The notes under the pieces were generated by a model. That model was not told the DNA's origin. It saw only the letters and a list, made by a program, of their open reading frames with translations, and searched no databases. From Shouchella oshimensis (lineage in GTDB: Bacteria > Bacillota > Bacilli > Bacillales > Bacillaceae_D), in assembly GCF_002019765.1 (NCBI RefSeq), contig NZ_KV917380.1, positions 300,707 through 364,706 of the forward strand: a stretch of 64,000 bases of DNA. The letters are read 5' to 3'. Below are positions 54,386-63,408 of the stretch, one piece after another. Both the position numbers and the translations under genes were made by a program. Each line of letters opens with the position of its first letter. The stretch's first letter is position 1.

Positions 54386-54581
54386 TAAAATCATTCCTTT
54401 CATGCCGCTATTAGTATACCATGTAAATAGTCTTCCTATAAAAAGGAAGTTGCGCAATTTGATTCCAGCCGTTATACTGAAAAAAGTTTTAGGAAAAGAA
54501 AGCGATTCACATGTTGCTTTGCTAGGATGAAAAAATGAAAACTGAATAGAGTGAAGGTCAAATGGGTTTGGGGGAAATAAA

Positions 54582-55817
54582 ATGAATAAAAATAAACTTA
54601 CACGTAATATTTTATTAGGTTTATTATTTGGTGCGTTATTAGGTCTTATTTTGCCTTATTTTTCGCAAGATGTATTTAATTTGTTAAATCAGTATCTCTT
54701 AGATCCAGCTGGTAGTATATTCTTACGATTAATTATGATGGTTGTTGTTCCGCTTGTATTCTTCTCGCTAGTCATAGGCATTTCTGATTTAGGAAGCCCA
54801 AAGCAACTCGGACGAATGGGTATCCAAACGGTTATTTTCTTTCTTGCTACTTCTGCTATCTCATTAACCATTGGTATTGTTGCCGCTCAAATTGTTCAGC
54901 CAGGTTCACCAGGACTTCTCGGTGATGGCATTGCGGAGGATTATGAAGTAGCTGATTCTGTACCCATTATGGATACGCTAGTCAATATTATTCCAAATAA
55001 CCCAATTGAATCAATGGCAAATATGGAAATGCTTCAAATTATTTCTTTTGCTATTTTTGTTGGTCTGGCTATGGCGATGCTTGGAAAGAAAGTAGAAACG
55101 GTTAAAGTATTCTTTACACAAGCAAACGATATTATGATGAAGATTGTTACATTTGTCATGGCCTTTGCTCCGATTGGTGCCTTTGCACTAATTGCTTCAG
55201 CTCTTGGTGAAGCTGGATGGGAAGCAGTAGGCTCCCTATTGTCCTATTTTTTAACAGTAGTCGTAGTGCTATTAATACACTTATTTGTAGTTTATGGATT
55301 AATTGTCTACTTCCTAGGGAAAATGAGCCCTGTGAAGTTCTTTAAAGGCTTTGCACCAGCAATGACAATGGCATTTAGTTTATCGAGTTCAAATGCTGTG
55401 CTTCCTTTGTCGATGAAATCTGCTCAAGAAAACTTAGGTGTCTCCAAGCAAGTGTCTGGATTTGTTCAACCCCTCGGGGCGACTATTAATATGGACGGTA
55501 CAGGTATTATGCAAGCTGTGGCAACCGTCTTTATTGCCCAAGTGTATGGGGTCGATTTAACGATCACTCAAATGCTTATTATCGTATTAACGGCCACATT
55601 GGCAAGTATCGGAACAGCAGGGGTGCCTGGTGTCGGCATGATTATGCTCGCAATGGTCTTAACTTCAGTAGGATTGCCGCCAGATGCTATTGGTTTAATT
55701 ATTGGTATTGACCGTTTACTTGATATGATGAGAACCGCAGTAAACATTACGGGAGACGCCGCTTTAGCTGTTATCGTCGATCGAAACGAAAAGCGACGGG
55801 GCGAAATCTCTGCTTAA
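54582..55817 (+). CDS. Dicarboxylate/amino acid:cation symporter (GltP/DctA family)
   Basis: 411 residues with about eight membrane segments plus two re-entrant loops. The serine-rich SLSSSNAVLP and the binding-site INMDGTGIMQA and AGVPGVG motifs are those of glutamate/aspartate/C4-dicarboxylate symporters. It imports an acidic amino acid or dicarboxylate with protons or Na+. TTGGGGGAA precedes the ATG. Confidence 0.9.
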   Translation: MNKNKLTRNILLGLLFGALLGLILPYFSQDVFNLLNQYLLDPAGSIFLRLIMMVVVPLVFFSLVIGISDLGSPKQLGRMGIQTVIFFLATSAISLTIGIVAAQIVQPGSPGLLGDGIAEDYEVADSVPIMDTLVNIIPNNPIESMANMEMLQIISFAIFVGLAMAMLGKKVETVKVFFTQANDIMMKIVTFVMAFAPIGAFALIASALGEAGWEAVGSLLSYFLTVVVVLLIHLFVVYGLIVYFLGKMSPVKFFKGFAPAMTMAFSLSSSNAVLPLSMKSAQENLGVSKQVSGFVQPLGATINMDGTGIMQAVATVFIAQVYGVDLTITQMLIIVLTATLASIGTAGVPGVGMIMLAMVLTSVGLPPDAIGLIIGIDRLLDMMRTAVNITGDAALAVIVDRNEKRRGEISA

Positions 55818-55826
55818 CTCATTAAC

Positions 55827-55861
55827 GAAACTCAAACCGAAGAATCGGTTTGAGTTTTTTA
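55827..55861 (+). terminator. Terminator of the symporter gene
   Basis: AAACTCAAACCGA and TCGGTTTGAGTTT pair around AGAA, followed by Ts. Confidence 0.85.
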
Positions 55862-55928
55862 TGAGATCAAGCCTTTTTTTAAAGAAGGAGAAACTTTATA
55901 ATAAGAGGGATAAAAAGGGGGGAGAAAC

Positions 55929-57209
55929 ATGTCCATAAGGCTGACTGAAGAAAAAGTGTTTAAAGATCCTGTTCATCGCTATATACACGTGCAGGATAAG
56001 TTGCTGTGGGATTTAATTGGAACGAGTGAATTTCAGCGTTTGCGAAGGGTTCGTCAATTAGGGACGACATCGTTTACCTTCCATGGTGCGGAGCATTCCC
56101 GATTTAATCACTCCCTCGGTGTTTATGAGATCATGAGGCGACTAATCACCAACTTTAGCGATAAACCGATGTGGAATAATGAGGATCGACTTTTAGCGCT
56201 TAGCGCAGCCTTACTCCATGATATTGGGCACGGACCGTTCTCCCATTCGTTTGAAAAAGTATTTGATACGGACCACGAAGAATGGACGAGGTTGATTATT
56301 CTCGGTGACACAGAAGTGAACGAGGTGCTTCGTCACGTACATGCAGATTTCCCGAAAGAGGTTGCCGCCGTCATTGAGAAGACGTCTGCTAACAAGCTTG
56401 TAACGAGTATGATCTCAAGTCAAATTGATGCAGATCGGATGGATTATTTATTAAGGGACGCTTATTATACCGGTGTGAGCTATGGTCAATTTGATTTGGA
56501 GCGCATTTTGCGGGTAATGAGGCCGATGGGCGATCAAGTCGTTGTGAAAGCGAGTGGTATGCACGCCGTAGAAGACTATATTATGAGTCGCTATCAAATG
56601 TACTGGCAAGTATATTTTCATCCGGTTACGAGAAGCTCTGAAGTAATCCTTAGTAAGATTCTTAAACGGGTAAAAGTGTTGCACGAAGAGGGGTATCCGT
56701 TTAAACAGCCTCCTCATCATTTTGAGTCGATATTCTCGAACGCAATGACAATTGAAGATTATTTACAATTAGATGAATCTGTTATGCACTATTATTTTCA
56801 GTGTTGGCAAAAAGAAGATGATTCAATTCTGGAAGACTTATGTCATCGGTTTTTAAATCGACGTTTGTTTGCGTATGTAGAATGTCATCCAAACGAGCGG
56901 ATAACCGATATAATGGCTCTACAAGAACTATTTTGGGAAGCTGGAATGGACCCAGATTACTATTTGGAAATGGATTCCTCCTCAGACTTGCCATATGACG
57001 TATACAGGCCCGGAGAAGAACAGAGGGTACCGATTCAACTGCTCATGAAAAACGGCCAATTAAAGGAGCTCTCAAGCGAGTCAGATGTAGTTGAATCCAT
57101 CTCAGGAAAGAAACGAACGGATCATAAGCTCTATTACCCGGCTGATACGATTGCCACACTTGACCCTACGATTAGGCTTAAAATTGAATCTATTTTGGAA
57201 CAAATGTGA
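55929..57209 (+). CDS. HD domain protein, YwfO-like (dGTPase-type)
   Basis: 426 residues. The HD metal motif is LLHDIGHGPFSHSFE near residue 97, with an earlier His-rich RLRRVRQLGTTSFTFHGAEHSR (in part RLRRVRQLGTTS) and the later DADRMDYLLRDA. The layout matches B. subtilis YwfO, a dNTP triphosphohydrolase-like enzyme. GGGGGGAGAA precedes the ATG. It is followed by ywgA, which starts inside its ribosome-site region. Confidence 0.85.
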   Translation: MSIRLTEEKVFKDPVHRYIHVQDKLLWDLIGTSEFQRLRRVRQLGTTSFTFHGAEHSRFNHSLGVYEIMRRLITNFSDKPMWNNEDRLLALSAALLHDIGHGPFSHSFEKVFDTDHEEWTRLIILGDTEVNEVLRHVHADFPKEVAAVIEKTSANKLVTSMISSQIDADRMDYLLRDAYYTGVSYGQFDLERILRVMRPMGDQVVVKASGMHAVEDYIMSRYQMYWQVYFHPVTRSSEVILSKILKRVKVLHEEGYPFKQPPHHFESIFSNAMTIEDYLQLDESVMHYYFQCWQKEDDSILEDLCHRFLNRRLFAYVECHPNERITDIMALQELFWEAGMDPDYYLEMDSSSDLPYDVYRPGEEQRVPIQLLMKNGQLKELSSESDVVESISGKKRTDHKLYYPADTIATLDPTIRLKIESILEQM

Positions 57210-57220
57210 GGAGGGGTAAC

Positions 57221-57721
57221 GTGCTAACCCATCATGCACAAGTATTGAACCTTTTTTCTTTATGTGAGAAAACGATTGAACATAAGAAGCTACAGAAAAT
57301 CATTTACATTGCTAAGTCCTTTGGAGCTCCGTTTGCTGAAAAATATCGCTATCACCGGTTAGGTCCTTATTCGGAAGATTTATTTGTACGATTGGAAGAG
57401 CTGTGCAATCTCCATTTTCTTCAAGAGGAACAGCACAATGTTGATGCTGTTTATGTATTAACAGAAGAGGGAGAACAGTTTTTACATACATTGCGGACAA
57501 AGAAAGAAAAAGACAGCTATACTTCTATGTATAAAGCATTAAACGAACAGTCACTAGCAACCCTTGAACAAATGGCAGCTCTGCTATATTTTCAGCAAAT
57601 GGAAGGTGATGGTGTTCGTGATCCTCATCTTATCTCTCGCTATTCAGATCAAGAGTGGCTCCATGCGGAAACTTACTTAACAACGCTAAGGGAACGACAA
57701 GTATTCTATGAAGGTTCATAG
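57221..57721 (+). CDS. YwgA family protein
   Basis: 166 residues. The N-terminal part (CEKTIEHKKLQKIIYIAKSFG) and YRYHRLGPYSEDL stretch match YwgA-type proteins of unknown function, with a winged-helix-like character. I start at the GTG at 57221 after GAGGAGGGG; it is 11 bases after the ywfO stop. B. subtilis has the same ywfO-ywgA order. Confidence 0.8.
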   Translation: MLTHHAQVLNLFSLCEKTIEHKKLQKIIYIAKSFGAPFAEKYRYHRLGPYSEDLFVRLEELCNLHFLQEEQHNVDAVYVLTEEGEQFLHTLRTKKEKDSYTSMYKALNEQSLATLEQMAALLYFQQMEGDGVRDPHLISRYSDQEWLHAETYLTTLRERQVFYEGS

Positions 57722-57824
57722 TCTTACATTTTATTTTACAGCAGTTTTGTAGTTATGGCGCGTATCGTTGTATACACTAAAGGCAAGAGATCACCATGAC
57801 AAGAGAAGAAAGGTGGCGCCATCT

Positions 57825-58010
57825 TTGCTCAGCTTTACATTCATGCTACTTATGTTCGCTGTGGGCATCCCGTTAATTCTAATCTTAATTTTATCATCAC
57901 CAATGATGGGAGTGACTGTTGTTGCGGTCATTCTGTTAAATTGGTTTTTTATATCACACTACGTGCGCAAACATCATAGAGATGCGCATAGTAAAAAGGA
58001 GTGTCCGTAA
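57825..58010 (+). CDS. Small membrane protein, about 61 residues
   Basis: Two hydrophobic segments (FTFMLLMFAVGIPLILILIL and VTVVAVILLNWFFI) and a basic His-rich end (HYVRKHHRDAHSKKECP). The start is uncertain: TTG at 57825 has AAAGGTGG at good spacing, and longer in-frame starts reach 57768. I recognise no family. Its end lies inside the terminator. Confidence 0.5.
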   Translation: MLSFTFMLLMFAVGIPLILILILSSPMMGVTVVAVILLNWFFISHYVRKHHRDAHSKKECP

Positions 58011-58028
58011 TGGGAACGCTCCTTTTTA
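57993..58028. terminator. Terminator before the tautomerase
   Basis: AAAAAGGAGTGTCC pairs, with mismatches, with GGGAACGCTCCTTTTT around GTAAT. Confidence 0.75.
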
Positions 58029-58031
58029 CTT

Positions 58032-58217
58032 TTATTGATCGCTTTGTCGAACCCCTGCAACTCCGAAATTAGTCGGCTTCATTTCATCAATGATAACCGA
58101 GATTCGCTCTTTTGGAGCTTGTGTTGTTTCTGAGACCGCTGCAGTTACTTGCTCCACGAGTGCTCGCTTTTGGTCATCACTGCGACCTTCAAGCATTTGA
58201 ATGGTTACGATTGGCAT
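58032..58217 (-). CDS. 4-oxalocrotonate tautomerase family protein (YwhB-like)
   Basis: 61 residues beginning PIVTIQMLEGRSDDQKR after the removed Met, so Pro1 is the catalytic base and Arg11 a substrate ligand. The rest (KERISVIIDEMKPTNFGVAG) fits the tautomerase fold. It isomerises 2-hydroxymuconate-like compounds; the physiological substrate in Bacillus is unknown. It is conserved in this place in B. subtilis (ywhB). Confidence 0.88.
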   Translation of the reverse strand: MPIVTIQMLEGRSDDQKRALVEQVTAAVSETTQAPKERISVIIDEMKPTNFGVAGVRQSDQ

Positions 58218-58271
58218 AAAAAAACTCCCTTCTTATAGCATACGTTGAGTATACCAGAAAGGAGTTTTCTT

Positions 58272-58949
58272 TTATTCAGTAAAAAGGGCTAAAGACTGAT
58301 TAAACTGTGAATCAACGAGGTCTGCAACAAGAACATAACGTTCGGGTGCAAAACCAACAACATGAAATGGATAACAAGTCGTTAACGTTAGTTGCGCATC
58401 GTCTGTGGAAACAATAACGGTCCGATCATCCTCATCAACAATGCGAACGGTGTGGACTTGATAGGTAAACACACCGCTCTTTGTTTCCACGATAATCTCG
58501 TCTCCTTCACCTACATCGCCTAAATGATGAAAGACGGTGTTGTTATGACCGGATAAGACGCTGTTGTCATTTTCACCAGGTAGGACACTCCCGTCAAAAT
58601 GACCGACCCCGCGATCAAGCTCCTCATCACCAGTGCCATGAATGATTGGCCAGCTTGAGTTTAGCGTAGGAATTGTCAATTTCCCCATAACTTCACCGAT
58701 TTTTGGCTGCCACTCACTCACTTCAGGGTTTATTGTTGAGGCAAGAACGGGCTCGCTCTCTCCTTTTCCTGAAAGGGTGTGGGCGACCAACGTTTCTTCC
58801 GTAGGCATGAACTTGTAAAGGGCATAGCCATGTAGAATTTTAAACCCTGTAGTTGTTGTAAGATAAGCACCAAAAGCGATTAACAGAACAGCAAAAATCG
58901 TTAAGATCGTCTTTTTAACGTTTCGTTTCCGCTTTTTAAAACGTGCCAC
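58272..58949 (-). CDS. Class D sortase
   Basis: 225 residues. A basic N-terminus and one membrane segment (about 13-33) anchor the enzyme with its catalytic domain outside. The catalytic residues are His135 (LSGHNNTVF), Cys192 (LTTCYPF) and Arg204 (APERYV). The next gene upstream on the same strand encodes a protein with a C-terminal sorting signal, its probable substrate, four bases away; the pair forms an operon. Confidence 0.88.
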   Translation of the reverse strand: MARFKKRKRNVKKTILTIFAVLLIAFGAYLTTTTGFKILHGYALYKFMPTEETLVAHTLSGKGESEPVLASTINPEVSEWQPKIGEVMGKLTIPTLNSSWPIIHGTGDEELDRGVGHFDGSVLPGENDNSVLSGHNNTVFHHLGDVGEGDEIIVETKSGVFTYQVHTVRIVDEDDRTVIVSTDDAQLTLTTCYPFHVVGFAPERYVLVADLVDSQFNQSLALFTE

Positions 58950-58952
58950 GAC

Positions 58953-60038
58953 TTATACAGCCTCTTTCTTCATTGAACGACGGAATACAAGTAAGCCAGC
59001 TCCCATTAATCCAAGACCAAGTAAAGCGAAAAGTGGGTAGTTGCTTGATGTTTTAGGCATTTTCGCACCATCAACCGTCTTTGTCAGCTTTTTAGATGTG
59101 TCGCTACTATTGTCTCCACCTGATGTAGGCGCTTTTTTAGCTGGTGCTTCGCCACCGTTTTTCGGTGTTTCTTTTAATGATTCTTCTACTTCTTTACCGA
59201 TGTTGTTCACATCATCTAAAATATCTTTAACGAAATGGGAGTTAAACATCTCTGGAGTGATATAAAAATCAGCTAAAAAGTCGCCAGATTCATTATACAA
59301 TTCAACAAGAAGTTTATATTCTTTTTCAATACCTGATTTCGCTAAAGCAGCTAAATCGACTGGTTTTTTGTCTTGACCAGCTTTGTCAACGTAATAAGCT
59401 GGTTGTAATTTTAGTAAATCAATTGCTTTTTCGCCAATTGCGAAAAGTTCAGCGATTTCTTGTGCGTTTAATTCTGTAATGGATTCAAAAGCGCCATCAC
59501 GGAAAGCAAAACCACGCTCTTTTAATGCGTTCAAATCTGCTGATAAATGTGGGTTTGTTTCTCTTACTTCAAGGAAATGCATCATTAAGTTCCATAATTC
59601 TTCATCACTAAGGCTAAACTCTTTTAAGTAACCCGATAAGTCAGGAAACTCATACCAGTCATCATCACCAAAATGTGCCCATAGGAACATATCTAAGTCA
59701 TCATAGAAAATAAAGTAATCCATTGAAATCATTAACTCTTCTATTAAAGCTAAGAAGTCATCTTCAGAAACTCCGTAATCTTCTAACAGTTGATAATAAC
59801 TTTCTTCAGTTAATAAGTCACCTAGAAAACCATCTAATTCTTCGACTGTACTAAACTCGTCTAAAGCGGTTTGCCAGCGATCATTTAAATATATTTCAAG
59901 CTCTTCTTCAGTCATGTCTATGTACGCTAAGTACTCATTTAGCTCGTCCTGATCCAATGAGTGGGCAAAACTAAGACTCGGTGCAATAAGAGATAAAAGC
60001 AATGTAAAAATAAGTGATAAGGACAATAATTTTTTCAT
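58953..60038 (-). CDS. Processed acidic surface protein with sortase signal MPKTS
   Basis: 361 residues. A signal peptide (about 1-25, ending SFAHS) precedes a strongly acidic domain built of repeated EEEL/EDYL-type helices (residues about 30-220), a charged Lys/Ser linker (about 280-325), and a C-terminal sorting signal: MPKTS, a membrane stretch (YPLFALLGLGLMGAGLLVF) and RRSMKK. The layout fits the acidic surface proteins that pair with a dedicated class D sortase in Bacillus; MPKTS departs from the usual LPxTG. The function is unknown. Confidence 0.85.
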   Translation of the reverse strand: MKKLLSLSLIFTLLLSLIAPSLSFAHSLDQDELNEYLAYIDMTEEELEIYLNDRWQTALDEFSTVEELDGFLGDLLTEESYYQLLEDYGVSEDDFLALIEELMISMDYFIFYDDLDMFLWAHFGDDDWYEFPDLSGYLKEFSLSDEELWNLMMHFLEVRETNPHLSADLNALKERGFAFRDGAFESITELNAQEIAELFAIGEKAIDLLKLQPAYYVDKAGQDKKPVDLAALAKSGIEKEYKLLVELYNESGDFLADFYITPEMFNSHFVKDILDDVNNIGKEVEESLKETPKNGGEAPAKKAPTSGGDNSSDTSKKLTKTVDGAKMPKTSSNYPLFALLGLGLMGAGLLVFRRSMKKEAV

Positions 60039-60284
60039 GTGTTCCCCCTATATTCAGTTGTCATATTTTTCTTGCAAGGTAATTATATAGTGATATCCCT
60101 TCATTTGTCACCATAATATCGAAAATTTTAGAAAAACTTTAGAATTAGTTCGTATATGCACAGAAATGCGACAAAATCCTTCTAAATGCTCCAAATTATT
60201 CGTGCATGGTATAGTGAATGATCTGAAAATCAACTTATGATACAATGAATTCATGAATGATGAAACTAGAGAGGGCGGATGATC

Positions 60285-60824
60285 GTGGATTTGCTCAATA
60301 ATAATAATTTGAAGAAGGCGAAGAAGTCTTCAAACTTTACGATTCTTAGTAACGATTCTGATGCGACAGATGGCCATGGTGGATACGGAGCTGGTCTCAT
60401 TAACTTAGATCATATGACGCCATTGTTTATTAATATTGATGAACAAGAGGCGTTTGTTGATATGGGGGCGCTTCATGCACGTTCTGCTGTTGAAAAACGG
60501 GTGAAGTTTATTCCAACCCTCGAAGATGTCCCAACAGAAGGCATGAAGCGTTATTGGCTAGTTTGGATTACAATTGAGACAAAAGATAAAAAACCTTATT
60601 ACAGTGGCGTTTCCGCCTGCTATATGACAGTAAACAAAGGGGCAAAACGTGGCTATAAAAGCATGCCAGAGCATGTGAATCAGATGGACAAAGCATTAAA
60701 AGGAAAAGTATCGGTTGAAGATATGGATGCCTCTTCTCGTAAAGTGTTAGCTGATTTCTTAAAAGGACATAGTGAAGACATTTGGAATGCATCATCAACG
60801 TTGCAAGAAGCGTTAAAAATTTGA
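60285..60824 (+). CDS. YwhD family protein
   Basis: 179 residues. The conserved start (KKSSNFTILSNDSDATDGHGGYG) and the PEHVNQMDKALKG stretch match B. subtilis YwhD, of unknown function and found in the same place. I start at the GTG at 60285 because GAGGGCGG lies 6 bases upstream; the ATG at 60279 is too near. There is no signal or membrane segment. Confidence 0.8.
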   Translation: MDLLNNNNLKKAKKSSNFTILSNDSDATDGHGGYGAGLINLDHMTPLFINIDEQEAFVDMGALHARSAVEKRVKFIPTLEDVPTEGMKRYWLVWITIETKDKKPYYSGVSACYMTVNKGAKRGYKSMPEHVNQMDKALKGKVSVEDMDASSRKVLADFLKGHSEDIWNASSTLQEALKI

Positions 60825-60896
60825 ACAAATTGTGAATAAAGGATAAGATCTATTGTTCTTTTAATGTCTTTGTTTTACGCTTACTAGTGCTAGGAC

Positions 60897-60941
60897 AAAA
60901 AAGCAGCCGAGGGTGTACGTATACCCCTCGGCTGTTTTTTT
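60897..60941. terminator. Bidirectional terminator between ywhD and pepF
   Basis: AAAGCAGCCGAGGG pairs with CCCTCGGCTGTTT around a TGTACGTATA centre, flanked by A- and T-runs. Confidence 0.85.
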
Positions 60942-62727
60942 ATAGTTTTTTCAATTCGTCTACAAGCTCTGCGAATTTTTTCATTGCTGCTTCGATTGGT
61001 TCAGGAGTGGTTAAATCGACTCCTACCGCTTTAAGGAGCTCAAGTGGGTCAGCTGAGCTTCCGCTTTTAAGGAACGTTAAATACGATTCAAGGACGTCTT
61101 TATCGCCATCTAAAATCTTAGTGGCAATTTGAATGGCTGAGGCGAATCCTGTTGCGTATTGGTATACATAAAAGGCACGATAGAAGTGAGGGATGCGAGA
61201 CCACCCGTATTTCACCTCATCATCAAATACAATATCTGGACCGTTATAAAGGCGGAAAAGCTCTTCATATAGTGTATTTAAGTTTTCTGCATTTAGCGAT
61301 TCACCGTTTTCTGCTTTTTCATGGGTTTGCTTCTCAAAATCAGCAAACATTACTTGCGTGAAAAAGGTACCGCGGAATTGTTCAATGAAATGATTTAACA
61401 AGTAAGCTCTCATTTTCTCATCCGTTGTTTCATTTAACAAATAGTTAATCAGCAAAACTTCGTTTACTGTCGATGCTACTTCTGCAACAAAAATGCGATA
61501 GCTTGCAGTTATTTGAGGTTGATGTTTGCTTGAATAATGACTGTGTAGTGCGTGACCCATTTCATGAACAAGTGTAAATAAGCTGTTTAAATCATCGTGA
61601 TGATTTAAGAGAACAAATGGATGGACACCGTAAACGCCCAAATTGTAAGCGCCTGAACGCTTGGCAGGTGTTTCCCTTACATCAATATAGCGTTTATCTT
61701 TAAATTCTTTTAAACGCTCAACGTACTCTTCACCTAATGGCTGTAAAGCATGAATCATCGTGCTGTATGCTTCCTCATACGGAATGTCAGCTTTGACACC
61801 AGGTACAATGGATGCATTTAAGTCGTATTGACGTAGTTCGTCAACACCAAGCTTTTCCTTACGCAATCGACTGTACTCATGTAATGGTTGAATATGGTTT
61901 CTCGCTGCCGTAATTAGCTGATCGTATACAGCAGGATCAATGTCGTCCGCAAAAAGAGCTTTTTGCAGAGCCGACTCATAGTTGCGTACTTTCGCCATGG
62001 TTGCATTCTTTTTAATTTCCGCACCGAGGGTTGTAGCAATCGTATTATTTAGTTCAATGTACGGCTTATAATAAGCTTTGTACGCTTCTTTTCTCTTATT
62101 TCGATCTTCGTCTTCAATTAACTTTGCATACATGCCTCTTGTTAACTGAACTTTTTCTCCTTTTTCATTGGTTACGTCACCAAATTGTATGTCTGCATTA
62201 TTCAACATACTAAATGTTGCGCCAGGAGCTTGAAACGATTCACTCAGTTGCGAAAGAAGTTCTTCTTTTTCTTTTGTAAGAACATGGTCTTTAAAACGAA
62301 ACGATTTCCATAGTTCGTCTTCGAAATACTCAAGTTCTTTTTCTTCTTTTAAGTAAGAACGAAGCGTCTCCTCGTTCAAGCTTAAGAGGAATGGCATGAA
62401 AAACGCCGTTGATTCACTAACTTTCACTCCAAGCTTTGTTGTGCGATCGTTTAACGTTTGCGCATGGGAATCCCTTGTATCAATGTCGGTTAAAAACATG
62501 GTATAGGCAAATACTTTTCGCAAATGAAATGAAAGCTCTTCTTGTGTTTTTAAGTAGGCTAACAAATCGGAGCCATTTAAAATAGCGCCATCATATGTTT
62601 GTAATTTGTCACAGATGCTTTCGCATTCTTCTAATTTAGCGCGCCATTCCTGTTCATTGTTAAATAAATCGGTCAAATCCCACTTTTCGTGATCAGGGAC
62701 TTCTTTTCGTGTTGAATATGTCGTCAT
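60940..62727 (-). CDS. pepF: Oligoendopeptidase F
   Basis: 595 residues, M3B zinc peptidase. The HExxH motif is VHEMGHALHS at about residue 388, with the third ligand Glu in FVAEVASTVNE some 28 residues later. The N-terminal helical domain spans about 1-200. It cleaves peptides of about 7 to 17 residues in the cytosol. It ends in a terminator shared with ywhD. Full length. Confidence 0.93.
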   Translation of the reverse strand: MTTYSTRKEVPDHEKWDLTDLFNNEQEWRAKLEECESICDKLQTYDGAILNGSDLLAYLKTQEELSFHLRKVFAYTMFLTDIDTRDSHAQTLNDRTTKLGVKVSESTAFFMPFLLSLNEETLRSYLKEEKELEYFEDELWKSFRFKDHVLTKEKEELLSQLSESFQAPGATFSMLNNADIQFGDVTNEKGEKVQLTRGMYAKLIEDEDRNKRKEAYKAYYKPYIELNNTIATTLGAEIKKNATMAKVRNYESALQKALFADDIDPAVYDQLITAARNHIQPLHEYSRLRKEKLGVDELRQYDLNASIVPGVKADIPYEEAYSTMIHALQPLGEEYVERLKEFKDKRYIDVRETPAKRSGAYNLGVYGVHPFVLLNHHDDLNSLFTLVHEMGHALHSHYSSKHQPQITASYRIFVAEVASTVNEVLLINYLLNETTDEKMRAYLLNHFIEQFRGTFFTQVMFADFEKQTHEKAENGESLNAENLNTLYEELFRLYNGPDIVFDDEVKYGWSRIPHFYRAFYVYQYATGFASAIQIATKILDGDKDVLESYLTFLKSGSSADPLELLKAVGVDLTTPEPIEAAMKKFAELVDELKKL

Positions 62728-63074
62728 CTAGACACCCCTTCGAAGTTAATAGCGTATTCGTTCTAGTGTAGCACGCAAGCGGTAAATTATGTTTGAATCT
62801 AACATTTTAAAAACATTTCAGGTGATTTGTCAGCTTAAAAAATATATTTTTCGTTAGACAATTGAATTTTTAGATAGGATTATACTTTTTATCGTTGAAT
62901 GAGTTACATAGTGAACTTTCTAATAAGTTCGAGAGATGTTATGAGTGCGTAAATATCTAGTGAAAGTGAATCATAGCAAAGAATAAAAAGTTTGGGTCAG
63001 TGAGAAGAATATTCTCTAGCTGCATTCTCGTGTTTTTACGGCTTATTCATTTTTATAAAGAGGGGTGATAATTA
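62728..63074. other. 347-base region between pepF and the small ORF
   Basis: AT-rich. A short palindrome AGAGAATATTCTTCT lies near 63003-63017. No ORF with a ribosome site, no terminator and no operator I recognise. Confidence 0.5.
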
Positions 63075-63245
63075 ATGTCTAAAGCAAAGATGTATACTTA
63101 CTTAGGAATAGTAATACTTGTAATTTCACTCGTAATAGCATTATTAGTAGATAGGATGATGATATTTATATCTGTAATCCCAGTGTATGGCACATTATTT
63201 TTCTATGCGCATAAAGAAAATGTGAATGATCAAAGAAGTGGGTAA
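63075..63245 (+). CDS. Small membrane protein, 56 residues
   Basis: Two membrane segments (about 8-25, YLGIVILVISLVIALLV, and 29-46, MMIFISVIPVYGTLFFYA) with a short charged tail. GAGGGGTGATAA precedes the ATG. I recognise no family. No cotranscribed gene; the next gene starts 160 bases later. Confidence 0.5.
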   Translation: MSKAKMYTYLGIVILVISLVIALLVDRMMIFISVIPVYGTLFFYAHKENVNDQRSG

Positions 63246-63408
63246 ACAAAGTATGCCTTACTGAAATCAACATTCCAGGCAAATAAAATTTCTCGGCAAA
63301 AGATATGGAAACATTCAAAGCTTTTAAAAAATAGTCGATCACACGTAATTAAAATGAAAATTATAACCGTTTTCTGTGCTATACTGATGAGAAAAGGTGG
63401 TGAAAAAG

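Noticed and set aside
63003-63017. AGAGAATATTCTTCT short palindrome, possible LexA/other operator
   Set aside because: It does not match the LexA box of Bacillus and no divergent gene lies next to it.
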